Source: Berberis thunbergii (Eukaryota; Streptophyta; Magnoliopsida; Ranunculales; Berberidaceae). From it: a DNA stretch of 64,000 nt. Shown piece by piece: positions 35,793 through 46,450 of this stretch. Each line of letters starts with the position of its first letter. Position 1 is the first letter of the stretch. A model generated the notes under the pieces. It saw only the letters and a program-made list of their open reading frames with translations, was not told the DNA's origin and did no database searches. The translations under genes and the position numbers were made by a program. The stretch is from NCBI GenBank assembly GCA_003290165.1, contig QNQO01000505.1:1-64000 (forward strand), written 5' to 3'.

Positions 35793-38313
35793 GGTCAAGG
35801 TGATCAAGGACTCACGACCTGTAGTTCGTAAGGTGGCTGAATCTTTTGATGAACAAATTCTTCCCATCTGGATACTCTTATAAGTAGCCTTCACAATCAG
35901 TTATGTTGGTGATATAAATGTTAGTAAGATTGCAATGCATACAAGTGTTTCTTATAATCATACTTATGCTTTTGCATTTTCTTTCTCTGCAGTGTTAATG
36001 AGAGAGACCTTGGATACTCTCAATTTCGAGCGCTGCAACATTTCATAAGTACCGCATTGTCAGTACTGCCAACTCAAGTCCTTACTGTTTCCTGAAATAC
36101 ATTCATATAGCTAGAAACCAGTGTTCTAAAAATCGCTAGGCGCTAGGCGGGCGGCGGGCAGGTGCCTAACGCTCAGGGGCCTAGGCAGGTGCCTAGGCGG
36201 TCTTAGGTTTTGTATTATAACTTTAATAATTTAAAAAAGTTAAGCATAATACCTTATCAATTACATCCAATTTAATGACAATATACCTATGCAAAATTTA
36301 AAAACATGAAAAATTAACAATTATGAACAAAATTTATTAAAACTCAAATGACTGAAGTTGGTCATGATGGGTACTTTATATAAATTTGAATTTGTGTACA
36401 CTTTAATTTTTCTTCAAATTGCATGAATAACCTCAGTTATGTTTGATAAAATCTACATCAGTAAAATTGGTACCGGCGGATCCTTTGAGAATTCCGTTAA
36501 GTAATCATCCTTTGCTATATTTAGACATATATGAATAAAAAACAAGTAAATAGTTTATTTCTAAAAATAGGAAAGAAAAATAAAATAAGAACACAATCAG
36601 CCTTATTAAAAAATAAAAAATTAAAAATAAAAAAATAAAAAAATCGCCCCGACCGCCTAGGCCGCCCAGACCCCTCCCAGACCTCGCCCAGACCGGCCTA
36701 GCCCCGACCGCCTAGACCCTGCCTAGAGTCCGCCTAGGCCGCCCAGACCCCTCCTAGATCTCGCCCGGACCCGCCTAGACCCGCCCAGACTGCCCAGGAC
36801 AACCCAGACTGCCCAGAACCGCCCAGACTTCCCGCCCAGCCATTAATCTGGGCGGTTTTCCAGCTTCTAGCGCCTAGGCCAATTTTTAGAACACTGCTAG
36901 AAACACATAAGATGTCATCTTATAAATAGGAAAAGTTTAAGTGGCATGCATGACTGACCACCCTTTTATCTTTGATGTGAAACTTAAAAGAGTTTTTTCT
37001 TCTACAAAGTGAATGTGTGACATTTTGACATCTAGAAAGCAAGTTCATTCTGATCCATCTCAAGTTACTACCCTTGTGTTATAATTGCCTGGCTTATCTT
37101 TATTTTGTGTCGCATGCTATTTGGACTGATAACCCTGACTTGGGTAATGTCTTCTCCATAGTCTTACTCCTTTCGTGTTTGTTTCTTCTTCACTTGGAAT
37201 TTGCATCTTTTCGACTCTTCCTCCTCTGCCGTCTGCTCTGTCTTTTGATTTTCTCCTCTTTTTCTTCTCTTCTCTGACAGATCTCTTGCAGTTGCAAAGG
37301 ACAATTACCTATTGCCATCAATGGTATGCTCAGAAGATGCATGTTAACATGGAGCCCTGCTTGGACTCTCCAGTCAGTTTGTAGGGCTATAATTGCTTTA
37401 ACGGCTCATCCAGAACCTGATAGCCCACTCCATTGTGATTCAACCAAGTTGTTTTGTGGTTAATGTATAACTTTTTTCTGTGTTCTATTTTAGTTGTAAA
37501 ATTGGCATCTTTGATGGACCTATAGTTGTTCGTAACACTTAGATTGTTAAGTCCCTGATCAAATGGATAACTACTTTGTTACATTTAGATTTTGTTAACA
37601 GGTAACTAAGTTAATTCACTAACATCAACTAACTACTGTGCATGAACGAACTCAAGCCTATTTGCACAGATCTTGAATCATATTCAGATTGGCATGCTAA
37701 CATATCCATTCCACTTGAAAACAGGAAATCTTCTGCGTTCTGGTGACATTAGGGGATATCAGTCAATGGCTAGGATGTATACCAGGCTTGCAGCCGTCCC
37801 AAAGAAAGGGTGACGATTTACACAAATTAACTTAAACATCAATGATTGTACTATGCCTTGCCATCTGTTTAAACTTGTTAGGTGCAACTTTTTGTTGCTA
37901 TCTTGTTTATTATTATTGAAACGAAATATTGAATAAGCTGTATTTAAAGTTGCATTATTGCAAGTTTCCTGACTAACATTTCCTTTTAACTCACTCGAAC
38001 AACCATTTATGCTCTAATTGTGTTAAAATTGAGCTAGCATGTTATTTTTTGGAGTTGCCATTATCTTTTGCCTCTGATCTAATGTATCACTGATGTTGTC
38101 ATTTCCATCGTTATGGGTAGCAGTGGATGGCCTCAGTCATGACATTGAGAATGCTCTAGTCAAACACTCTAACTGCTACATCTCACCTTTGCTCGGCTCT
38201 GGACAAGCCAAGTTTTGTGTTTATGGAGATTACTACTCTCTCGTACAGGGATTCATATCAAATACTCCAGATCTTCTAACTTCTAACTTGGGTCATGTAG
38301 TGCAACCCCCTTG
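35793..38313 (+). pseudogene. Exon-like blocks of unidentified captured gene(s) in CACTA-1
   Basis: Plus-strand blocks with flanking splice-like signals. Near 35,795: VKVIKDSRPVVRKVAESFDE, after a TGTAG acceptor. Near 37,290: SLAVAKDNYLLPSM. Near 37,730: RGYQSMARMYTRLAAVPKKG. At 38,110-38,310: DGLSHDIENALVKHSNCYIS, then SGQAKFCVYGDYYSLVQGF. They read like conserved protein sequence, but I cannot identify the source gene, nor show that they come from one gene. The hAT-like element splits them. Confidence 0.45.
36119..36896. mobile_element. hAT-like non-autonomous element (778 bp) inside CACTA-1
   Basis: Inverted ends CAGTGTTCTAAAAATCG / AATTTTTAGAACACTG with a perfect 8-bp duplication CTAGAAAC (36,111-36,118 and 36,897-36,904). 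The right half is a GC-rich array of GCCTAGGCCGCCCAGACC-like words, which contrasts with the AT-rich left half. No transposase. Confidence 0.92.
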
Positions 38314-39543
38314 ACAGTGCCCCTGCAAACTTGTAAAACCATCTGTCCTTTGTCACCAGTTACCATTATCTGGCTTCAAACATTCGCCACAATTTGATGT
38401 GTTGTCATCGACTTTTAATGTTCATGTTCTGTGTTTGAATGGAACAAACACGTTTAGTATCCATGCTTTACCTATGTAGTAGCTTTCTAAGATTTGTAGT
38501 ATCACTATGTACACTGGTATCCATATCCGTGTCTTTATTTTCCGAACCATTGGCATTCTGTTGCAGGAAAACTTAGATTAGAGTTTATAGTTTTAGGTCG
38601 TGATAAGTGTCTATTGCTCGGACTGCCGGCGACGCTATTCAACATTCTCCAAACAACACATGTAGTGTGTAAGTTCAGTTGTAATCATTTAGAGTTTTTA
38701 TTTTTATTTTTATTATGCCACACTATTAGACAATTCAAAGATGGAAGTATCATTCTCACATATTGCTTATTGTTATACTCATATCATTTTAAACAAATAA
38801 CTATGTTTTTGTTCAAGTTACCGTACAAATCAAAATTCTCACTTTTATGGTCGGGGTTGGTATTATAGAGTTGACTCGCATCTGGTATATTATTTCCTGT
38901 AATTCACTATGCGGTTGAGGCACCAAAAAAATATCGTGACTCTTTATTAAGGCCAATTCATCTGAGAGATTTTTGTATTAGTCAAAGAGTCACTATGGTA
39001 TTTACTGGACACTTACATTCATGTGATAACTATTGGACATTATGAAGCCACCCAAGTACTTTATTATCTTGTTTCTTTCCTTCCTTTTGAACCTGCCTTT
39101 TGTTACTCTACTGAATTTCAAGTTTTTCTCGTTAGGATTGCATTGATATTTTTCTATATAGGAATATGAGATTATTTGGGGGACATTCACAATTAACTGT
39201 TGTATATCTTCTTCGATTGAATGGTGATTTAATCATGCTAAAATGTTTGCCTTTTGATCTAGAGTTTGGTAATAAAAATGGACTGCGTGATTTTAATTGT
39301 TTTACTTTAAGAGTGAGGAATTTCAATTATACACAGATGTTCCTGTTGCCTGTTTCCTCACCCTTTTATTTGCAGATATATTATTTACTCAAAAGAAAAG
39401 GAGGAAGTTTGATGCATTCAACTGGTGCACGGCTATATTTTAGAAGGTAAACCTTTGAGGTAAGCATATGGTTTCATTATCATTGTATTTCCTGAATAAC
39501 AGTGTAGCGTCCCAGTTGGTTACTGATTAAATTGCATTTCCAG

Positions 39544-40697
39544 AGCATGCTTTGGGACCACAAAGTATTGCCATGCTTGGTTGAGAAATATGGTATGCTT
39601 TCATGTTCGATATGTATTTTGGTTGTTTGATTTTTTGAGTTTCATGTCAACAGTTGTGCGATAATTGTTTTGCTAACTCAAATGTATCTCTGTTGGTCCT
39701 GACCTGCAGCAATCCAGATTGTTTATATGTGCATGAAATTGGCACCCAAGAAGATAATTTTACTAAAGATGAGATAATTTCAACATATTCAAGGTATAAA
39801 ACAATCCATACACAAACTTTGTGTTAATTTCCTTCAGCTTACTCTGTTGCTGTATTTGTATCTGAGACCATTTCATTTTGCACTTCTGTTACTTCTACTA
39901 CCTCGATTTTCTTTACATTGGTTTCATCAAATGATGATGTGAATTATAATCTCTTATTTTCGTTCTAGGAACAGGGTTCAACAAATAACTGGTGCAACAA
40001 ATAATTTGCAACAGCGTTCAGGGAATACATTGCCTCTTCCTATAGGTAATTTTGGCGTCATCAACACTGCTCGCTCTGCTCCTTCTGCTAAATTAACCAC
40101 AAATGTATGACCTTCATTCTATTTTTACATTGAATTTCAATGTGCAGTTGATGGAACAACATGAACCCCTTTTTCTTTGATACTCAATATTTGCTTGTTG
40201 ACTTGATGTTTTGCAATCAGTTTATTTCATGTCATGACTCAGTTATTATTTCCTACAGAATCCCGGTAGCCATCCTAAAGGTTCTCCTCCTAATGGTAGC
40301 TCTGGTAGATCTGCTGCTCTTCCAGCTGCAGCCTCATGGTATGCTATATGCGGTTGTTGATTTTCTTTTTATTTGTCGTATAGGGTTCTCAACTGAACGT
40401 TTTTAACTTTGATTGGTAGGGGGTTGCACGTTTCAAATGGCAGGCCACCGATTGCAAGTTCAACTGGTTTGAGTGACCCGGCCAGACGGGGTAGATACAT
40501 GCAATGGTTCGTCCACAGCAGTCATTGGAAACACAATTCAGGGATCCACATTGTATTCAGATGTAGGTATAAAGTCATTTGAAAATGAAGAAAGTCAGGT
40601 CCAACATTCTAATGGTGGGTTAGGGCAGTTAGAATCTTCAAAGCAGTATGATGGTAAAGATGTTCAAGCAGCTACATTAGATTCACTTGCAGTATAG
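39544..40697 (+). pseudogene. NOT4: Captured NOT4 (CCR4-NOT subunit 4) fragment
   Basis: Five plus-strand exon blocks with introns: 39,544-39,592 (ACFGTTKYCHAWLRNM), 39,720-39,793 (NPDCLYVHEIGTQEDNFTKD), 39,969-40,045 (NRVQQITGATNNLQQRSG), 40,259-40,338 (GSHPKGSPPNGSSGRSAALP) and 40,420-40,694, with a frame shift before VDTCNGSSTAVIG. The first three cover the end of the RRM and the CCCH zinc finger of plant NOT4 proteins. The N-terminal RING, needed for ubiquitin ligase activity, is absent. So this is a capture of the middle of the gene, not a functional copy. Confidence 0.9.
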
Positions 40698-40954
40698 AAA
40701 TCACTTGCTACTATGTTAGAACATGATGGTTCTCTTATAAAAGGATGTACATCCTGATATTGTTCATCCTGTAATACATTATCTCATTAATTATATTACT
40801 TTGCCTCCATTCATGGAAATGACTTTGCCTCCATTCATGGAAATGTTTAAGTTTGGCACATTAAAATTTTTATTTTCTAGAAATAAAACTTATAAGATGT
40901 AATAAAAAGTCATTTGATAGAAAAAAAAAAAAAAAATTCTATGTATACTCTACC

Positions 40955-41095
40955 ACAGCGTTTCTGAAACGCTATAAAAGCCAAACTTACCATAGCGTTT
41001 TAAAAATGCTATAATAGCCCCTGGGTCTATTATAGCTTCGGCTGACATAGCGTTTGGTATCCTACCATAGCGTTTTTGAAATGCTATTAATCAAC
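40955..41095. repeat. CACTA-1 right subterminal repeats
   Basis: Four copies of a palindrome-like unit, CATAGCGTTTTTGAAATGCTAT and variants, in both orientations. They are probable transposase-binding sites. Confidence 0.8.
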
Positions 41096-41110
41096 ATTTT
41101 TCTTGTAGTG

Positions 41111-41307
41111 GAATCTTCATTGCTTTAGTGATTTGCTGTATCTGTGACGACAACAAATATATCTTGGGGTATGTCATTGTTGTTGCTGGTGCGGGGGTAT
41201 GAGTCTACTGCCTGTGTGTCACCGACACTGCTGGGAGTGGTGTATAACGCCAGTATGAGCTTTGACATGTCTTGTTTTCCATTATTGCGTGATCTGGTGG
41301 TCACCAT
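41111..41307 (-). pseudogene. E2 gag N-terminus, cut by CACTA-1
   Basis: ATG at 41,307 opens MVTTRSRNNGKQ, the same start as E4 (MVTTRSRNNGEQ at 60,714). The frame reaches a stop at 41,125, just before the CACTA-1 junction at 41,110. The remainder of gag continues at 34,192 on the other side of the insertion. Confidence 0.8.
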
Positions 41308-41360
41308 TTTCTTGTATTCTAAATAGAGATGATGCTAGTGATTGGTTAGAAACTTTGTCG

Positions 41361-41378
41361 TCCCCACAAATGGCGCCA
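41361..41378 (-). other. E2 primer binding site
   Basis: On the minus strand TGGCGCCATTTGTGGGGA, three bases from the LTR edge. It resembles the TGGCGCCGTCTGTGGGGA-type site of Tat elements and differs from the E1 site. E3 has the same kind of site. Confidence 0.8.
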
Positions 41379-41381
41379 AAA

Positions 41382-42010
41382 TGATGCAATCGATTTTCGC
41401 TCCTTGCTTTGACCTATTAACTTGCTGACCTGCACAAGGGACACACGTGAGCTACATACCACCGTTCTGATGGGCGATGACACTCTGATACTAAAGTCAA
41501 ACAAGGATATGAGGAAATGGAATTTGTAGCGTAGCTTAACTTACCAACCTCATGGCTTATTTATAGTGTTGGAGTCTTGGTTAGACCAGGCCAACGGTGA
41601 CGTAGTTTAGAGAAGAAGATCTTCGTAGAGATCATTCCTTAATTAGGAGTTGTGCTGTGAAATGAAGTTTTTCTGTTAGACTTGTGCTCCTAGATACGCG
41701 GGAGATAGTTCCTAATCAGAGTGTTGTCCAAGGATTGAAGTTTCCATGTGCGACGCATACTCTGGTATTTGTGCTTCCCGGTTGGAAGCAAAATGTTGTT
41801 GTCTTACCTGTTCGAAGCCGATCTCCTAAATACTTGTCTTGGTAAGACTTATGGGTATTGGAAATAGCTGTGAGACGTGTGGGCTTAACAGACTGTAATG
41901 ATTTGGGTATGTCTGGCAGACTACATTATATGGGCTTGAAGCTGCTCGGGCTAGATCAGTGTTGGGCAGACGCTTGAACCTATTATTTATCGAGTTCGTG
42001 TAGAAGAAAG
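41382..42010 (-). repeat. E2 5' LTR
   Basis: Plus-strand start TGATGCAATCGATTTTCGCT; aligns with 25,516-26,162 through GGGCTAGATCAGTGTTGG. Similarity breaks after TATTATTTATCGAGTTCG near 42,000, which looks like a small deletion at the outer end. Confidence 0.8.
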
Positions 42011-42030
42011 ACTGTTTAAGTGTATTATTA

Positions 42031-42470
42031 AAAATATATATTTTTAAAATTTTTGCACTTGTATTTTTTTTGGTTTTGTTGGAAAAATCTTAAAAGATGC
42101 AATTCAATGATATAAAGTTTACCAAAATCTGCCTTAAAAAAAGTTTATCAAAATCCTACAACTATGTAGATTAGATAATCATTTAGAAAAAAAAAGAGGA
42201 AAAAACAATACTTTCTCTTCCGCCACATGTACATTCTATTAATTTTTTTTCACAATTTTTCATTTTGTTTGCTCTTTTATATGTTTTATATTGATAAACA
42301 TGTTATTAAAGGAAATGAATCTCAGCCCTTAACCTATTTGTCAACTTTCAATTCTAGTAATCTTTTATATTCCAATTGCATATGACCCCACCCCACTATG
42401 AAAGAAGCGTTTGCTTTCGAAACCTCATCTCATCTCATCAATGATTCAAATCCAGATAAACCAAAACCCT
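42031..42470. other. AT-rich flank paralogous to 24,560-24,940
   Basis: Shares ordered blocks with the segment left of E2, including CACATGTACATTCTA and a CAATTTTTCATT / TTGCTCTT stretch. No gene. Confidence 0.65.
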
Positions 42471-42472
42471 AA

Positions 42473-42778
42473 GGGTGTGTTTGGTTGCATGAAATCCTAT
42501 GCCATGGAAAGTTATGAGGGGACCCCTATATTTTAGACTTAATTGATATATCACTCCACATCTACCATTTGACTACCATTTGATTTTGTAATCAATGGTG
42601 GGAATAAAAGTCCAATTAACATGAGAATCACATGCTTTGGGGTGTGATTTCCATGTTCATGGGCACCATTATCACAAAATCAAATGATGGATGTAGAGTG
42701 ATATATCAATTTAACCTAAAATGTAGGATCCCCTCATAAATTTTTATGGCATAGGATTCCAAGCAACCAAACGCATCC
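42473..42778. mobile_element. Foldback MITE (about 306 bp) upstream of NDPK
   Basis: The two halves are inverted copies for much of their length: left GGGTGTGTTTGGTTGCATG, right (reverse) GGATGCGTTTGGTTGCTTG, then CCTATGCCAT and GAGGGGA on both arms, and a shared CACATCTACCATTTGA / TCAAATGATGGATGTAG pair. No clear target duplication, so the superfamily is left open. It ends about 30 bp before the NDPK TATA box. Confidence 0.75.
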
Positions 42779-42806
42779 TCTGACACGCACCCAACCAAGA
42801 AACGAG

Positions 42807-42813
42807 TATAAAG
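42807..42813 (+). promoter_or_regulatory. NDPK TATA box
   Basis: TATAAAG 117 bp upstream of the NDPK start codon, which leaves a plausible 5' leader that includes a CTCTCTCTATCTATCTA tract. Confidence 0.6.
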
Positions 42814-42929
42814 GCGTCAACCAGACCCTCCCATTCAATCGGACGCCAAACAAAACAACGCAACGAATTCTTCATTTCATTTCATTCATTCAGTGATAAG
42901 CTCACGCTCTCTCTATCTATCTAACAACG

Positions 42930-45900
42930 ATGAAGTCTCAGCTTTACAGATCCGCTTCCAAGACCCTGAGATGCCTCACTTCTGCCTCTAAGGCCTCTCC
43001 TCCTCGTTTTGCTGGTCAGTTTCGCTTCTCTCCCTCACTATACTATACTATACTATACTATACTATACTCTATCGTTCGTTTTCCCCAATTTTATTTCTC
43101 ATCTGCTAGTTTTTTTTTTCCAGCTATTTTATATATATGTTTCCCGTCTCTTCTCAGATGGAGATTATTGATTACATCTTCCATCCACCTCTTCGATCAT
43201 CTATCTTGTAATTGCCCGAACTTACATTTTATTTGCTCAATCTACTTCTAATTAACAACCCAACCCAAATTAATGCTTTCACATTTTGTTGATATCTGTA
43301 ATTCATCATTTTATATCGTATTGTAACCCACTGTATGATAATGAATTACAATACTGGCATTTGTTTTCGCCCTCTCTCTCATTATCCCAATAATTTTTAT
43401 TTTATTTTTTGTCTGTGTTGCTTTGAGGATATGTATTTATCTATCTATCTATCATTTTTAAGAAAGTTTGATGTAATAATGGTTTCAATGAGAAGCACTT
43501 AATTGATGATTTCTATTTCACAAAAGATCAATTATACTTGGACTTCTTTCTTTTTGTTTGGAATTTTAACACTTGTCAAGTATTTTTGTTTCCTTAAACT
43601 TATCATTAACCAAAGAATCAAAAGATTCTTCAAGAGCATCATTTCTGACTTCTGTTATGCAATTGTTTAATACTCCCAGAACAGTTGCATTGCAAATTGT
43701 TAAATCATCTCTAATTCATCTTATGTTGTGTATAAGGGAGAGCAGTAGCAGCTGAAGCAATCACCTCAGTCAGGGGAATTACACCTTCTCTGGCTTCCTT
43801 TTATGCAAGGGAGGATGCAAAGAATGCATCTCGGGGATCATATTCAGGAGCACTTGCCCTTCCCGCGGCAGGTTTGCCTACCAAATCTTTATCTTTCCAG
43901 CTATCGTGCTGTATTAGATTTCATAGTACCCTCCAAATAGTTGCTCCTATGGAATCCTAATAGCTCTTAGTCCAACACTCTGAACAAATGGGGTATACAT
44001 ACTTAATTAAACTGTTGCTGTGGAGATTCTTCAGTATAGAAGAGCATGGTATCTCTTGAGAATGGATGTTCTAGGTGTGTAATTTCTTGCAACCTTGCTT
44101 GAACACTCGATTATGACTCACGCAAGACATCCATATGAATGTCAGAATGGATTTTCTATGATTTCACTGTTTGTTTGCTATTTTGTTAAAGGTCATTGTG
44201 TTTTATATACTTAGAAATCTTCTAGTTATGCTTCCCCAGTTCTATTGGATGAAAGGACATGATGGTTCAAAGTAAAAGGTCTGAGTAGGAAGAAATGTTG
44301 GTAGTGACTAGATGAACTTCAGGGCAAAAGAAGAGGACCCATGCCTTTGCTCAAGATATAGCATAGGGCATTCACAACGTCTTCAACAGTAACTAATGTG
44401 GTATTTGCATTGGGTTGAAATAAAAGGCTTGGGATGCATTCTAATATTGAATGTTACCTAGACTTCTCCCTACAGTAAACTTCGGTACCTAAACTGTCCC
44501 ATCTGTTCACCACCAACATGCTTCCTGCAGTGATCAAACCTTCCTACTGATCCTTCAACTGTAATCTCTTTACCTTCATCTGTACTTATGTTTCAAAGTA
44601 ATTTCACTGTGAAAGTTTAACTCTTAATGGATATGTGCAGCTACCAAGTCTTAAAATGTGGGAAATTGTGTAAATATGGTTTGCATTCCTTTTCTAGGAT
44701 AATGAGATGCAAACCCCAGCATATTTCAAAATAGACCTGCCTTTTCATAGATTGTCTTCATTGTCAGGCAGCATTTTGTTTATCCATTTCAATTATTTAT
44801 GTACGGTGCATGCAGTCTTTCATGTCAGATTACATGTATGAGAAGCTATTTATATTATTCACTCTCTCTTAACGAAACTGGCATTGTTAACATGTAGTGA
44901 TTATCATTCTGCAACTATTTTCTTTATTCAAGTTTTTATTTTATTTTTGTTTCTTCTAGTTTACATGCTACAAGATCAGGAGGCACATGCTGCAGAGGTA
45001 CTCCATATACCATTGATGACATCCTTCCCAACTTAGAGCAGCTTTTTCTTTTATTTCTTTTTTGGGTAGCTGTTTGTAACATATACTTCACTGCTCTCTT
45101 CAGATGGAACAGACTTTTATTGCAATTAAACCTGATGGTGTGCAGAGAGGTCTGGTAAGAAAACCCTTATGATGTTTTGGTACCTTCAATGCTCTTTTAT
45201 GGTTTGTGGCATGTGAATTTTCATCATGCATGAAAGTATGTGCCATGTGAATTGTTAAGTCCATGCAATATCTCGCTGATTTTCACAATTCATTATTGCA
45301 AGAAGAAAGGAAACAAAAAAAAAAAAAAACAAAAAAATGGAAAATTTCTGAAAGTCGGTGATTTGTCAGCAATCTGTGAAACCTTAGATCTAGACTCTTC
45401 TATTATTGATGCTAGTTGGCTTTCTTTCATATTGTTTCTTTTGTGTTCTAATTTTATCTTTCCTAACATTTTTTTATTTCTTTACAGGTTTCAGAAATTA
45501 TAGCACGATTTGAACGTAAAGGCTTTAAGCTAGTTGCCATCAAGTTGGTGGTTCCTTCCAAGGGTTTCGCCGAGAAACATTACCATGATCTCAAGGAAAG
45601 GCCTTTCTTTAATGGTCTCTGTGACTTCCTTAGTTCTGGCCCTGTGCTTGCCATGGTAAGGAAAATGAAGGTTTACCTTTTACTTTTTACAGTGTCTACC
45701 TCATTTGTGAGGCTTTGATCTAGTTTTTTGTTTTTTAGGTCTGGGAAGGTGAAGAGTTATAAAATATGGTCGCAAACTTATTGGAGCTACTGACCCACAG
45801 AAATCAGAGCCAGGAACAATCAGGGTTGACCTTGCTGTTGTTGTAGGAAGGTATTAACACTGTTTTTAACATGTTTCGCATTTTTCTTGTTACTGTATTA

Positions 45901-46308
45901 TATAATAGCATGGGTTTCGATTTTCTTTAGAACCACAGTACCTATTCTTGTGAAAAATGTCTTGTCTCTTGTGAAGAACAAGGATTTAGTAGTGAAATGT
46001 GGTCACTGGTCGCCATCTCATTTCATCTAAGTCAAATAAAAAGGGCATAGAACTAGTTATGTAGAAATCTGTAATACTATCCGTACAGATTTGATGCCGT
46101 TCAGTTCAATCTGTGAGACTCCAAAATAAGTGCGTTAGTTGATTTTCTTAAGTTCAATTTCCTAACTTATCTTTCACTATCCAGAAATATCATACATGGA
46201 AGCGATGGCCCTGAAACTGTGAAAGATGAGATCAGCTTGTGGTTCAAGCAGGAGGAACTGGTTAATTGCACAAGCAATGCTGAGAAATGGGTCTATGGGA
46301 ATAACTGA
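42930..46308 (+). pseudogene. NDPK3: Nucleoside diphosphate kinase, mitochondrial type, frame broken in exon 6
   Basis: NDP kinase moves the terminal phosphate of ATP to other NDPs through a phosphohistidine. Seven exons, all with GT-AG borders: 42,930-43,014, 43,737-43,871, 44,960-44,997, 45,104-45,154, 45,488-45,655, 45,739-45,850, 46,185-46,308. The N-terminus MKSQLYRSASKTLRCLTSAS is a mitochondrial-type presequence, and VYMLQDQEAHAAE before MEQTFIAIKPDGVQRGL matches NDPK III/IV, which act in the mitochondrial intermembrane space. Exon 5 has [17 protein letters not shown]. Exon 7 has the active-site histidine in [11 protein letters not shown]. Exon 6 is 112 nt where the phase needs 113: a base is missing after GGTGAAGA, giving VWEGEEL and TAA at 45,760. 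The conserved Arg-Gly-Asp here would read Arg-Val-Asp. Kept introns exclude a processed copy. It is either a recent pseudogene or a sequence error. Confidence 0.9.
43037..43069. repeat. (CTATA)6 microsatellite in NDPK intron 1
   Basis: Six tandem CTATA units shortly after the first donor site. A short (TATC)n lies at 43,436-43,454 in the same intron. Confidence 0.9.
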
Positions 46309-46444
46309 TCAATGATACTATCTTTTCCGTTTGTTACATTTTTTTTGTAACTCTTCGGCTCCTGGAAGATCGCTTCCATCAATCTGAGAAAACAGGTCCA
46401 AGAGTGGGTATAAAATGCCGTTAATCAGTTGACATAATTGTCAA

Positions 46445-46450
46445 AATAAA
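46445..46450 (+). terminator. Candidate NDPK polyadenylation signal
   Basis: AATAAA 137 bp after the TGA stop, in AT-rich DNA. Confidence 0.5.

Larger units (their letters stand above)
34196..41110. mobile_element. CACTA-1: gene-capturing CACTA transposon (6,915 bp)
   Basis: Left end CACTACACCACAAG, right end (reverse) CACTACAAGAAAAATG, with a 3-bp duplication GAA. Subterminal motifs of the CATAGCGTTTTTGAAACGCTATAA type cluster at 40,960-41,095 and, more weakly, at 34,215-34,310. The motif differs from that of CACTA-2, so these are two families. No transposase is visible. The interior holds intron-exon structures on the plus strand, including NOT4 exons, and a 778-bp hAT-like insertion. It sits in the gag region of E2. 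Confidence 0.92.
25516..42030 (-). mobile_element. E2: Tat-like Ty3 retroelement without visible polymerase, carrying nested insertions
   Basis: Read on the minus strand: 5' LTR (41,382 to about 42,010), primer site 41,378-41,361, gag start at 41,307, CACTA-1 inserted in the gag region, gag core, protease, non-coding region with a minisatellite, an antisense gene on the plus strand next to the 3' LTR, then the 3' LTR (25,516-26,162). I find no reverse transcriptase, RNase H or integrase between the protease at 32,627 and the antisense gene. E4 has the same structure, so this is a property of the family and not a single deletion. Antisense genes near the 3' LTR are known in the Tat lineage, which supports that placement. 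The outer 5' boundary is uncertain. Confidence 0.85.

Noticed and set aside
45739..45850. Alternative splicing that would restore the NDPK frame in exon 6
   Set aside because: Both borders match the family's exon edges and no nearby AG/GT pair supplies the missing base without losing conserved residues.
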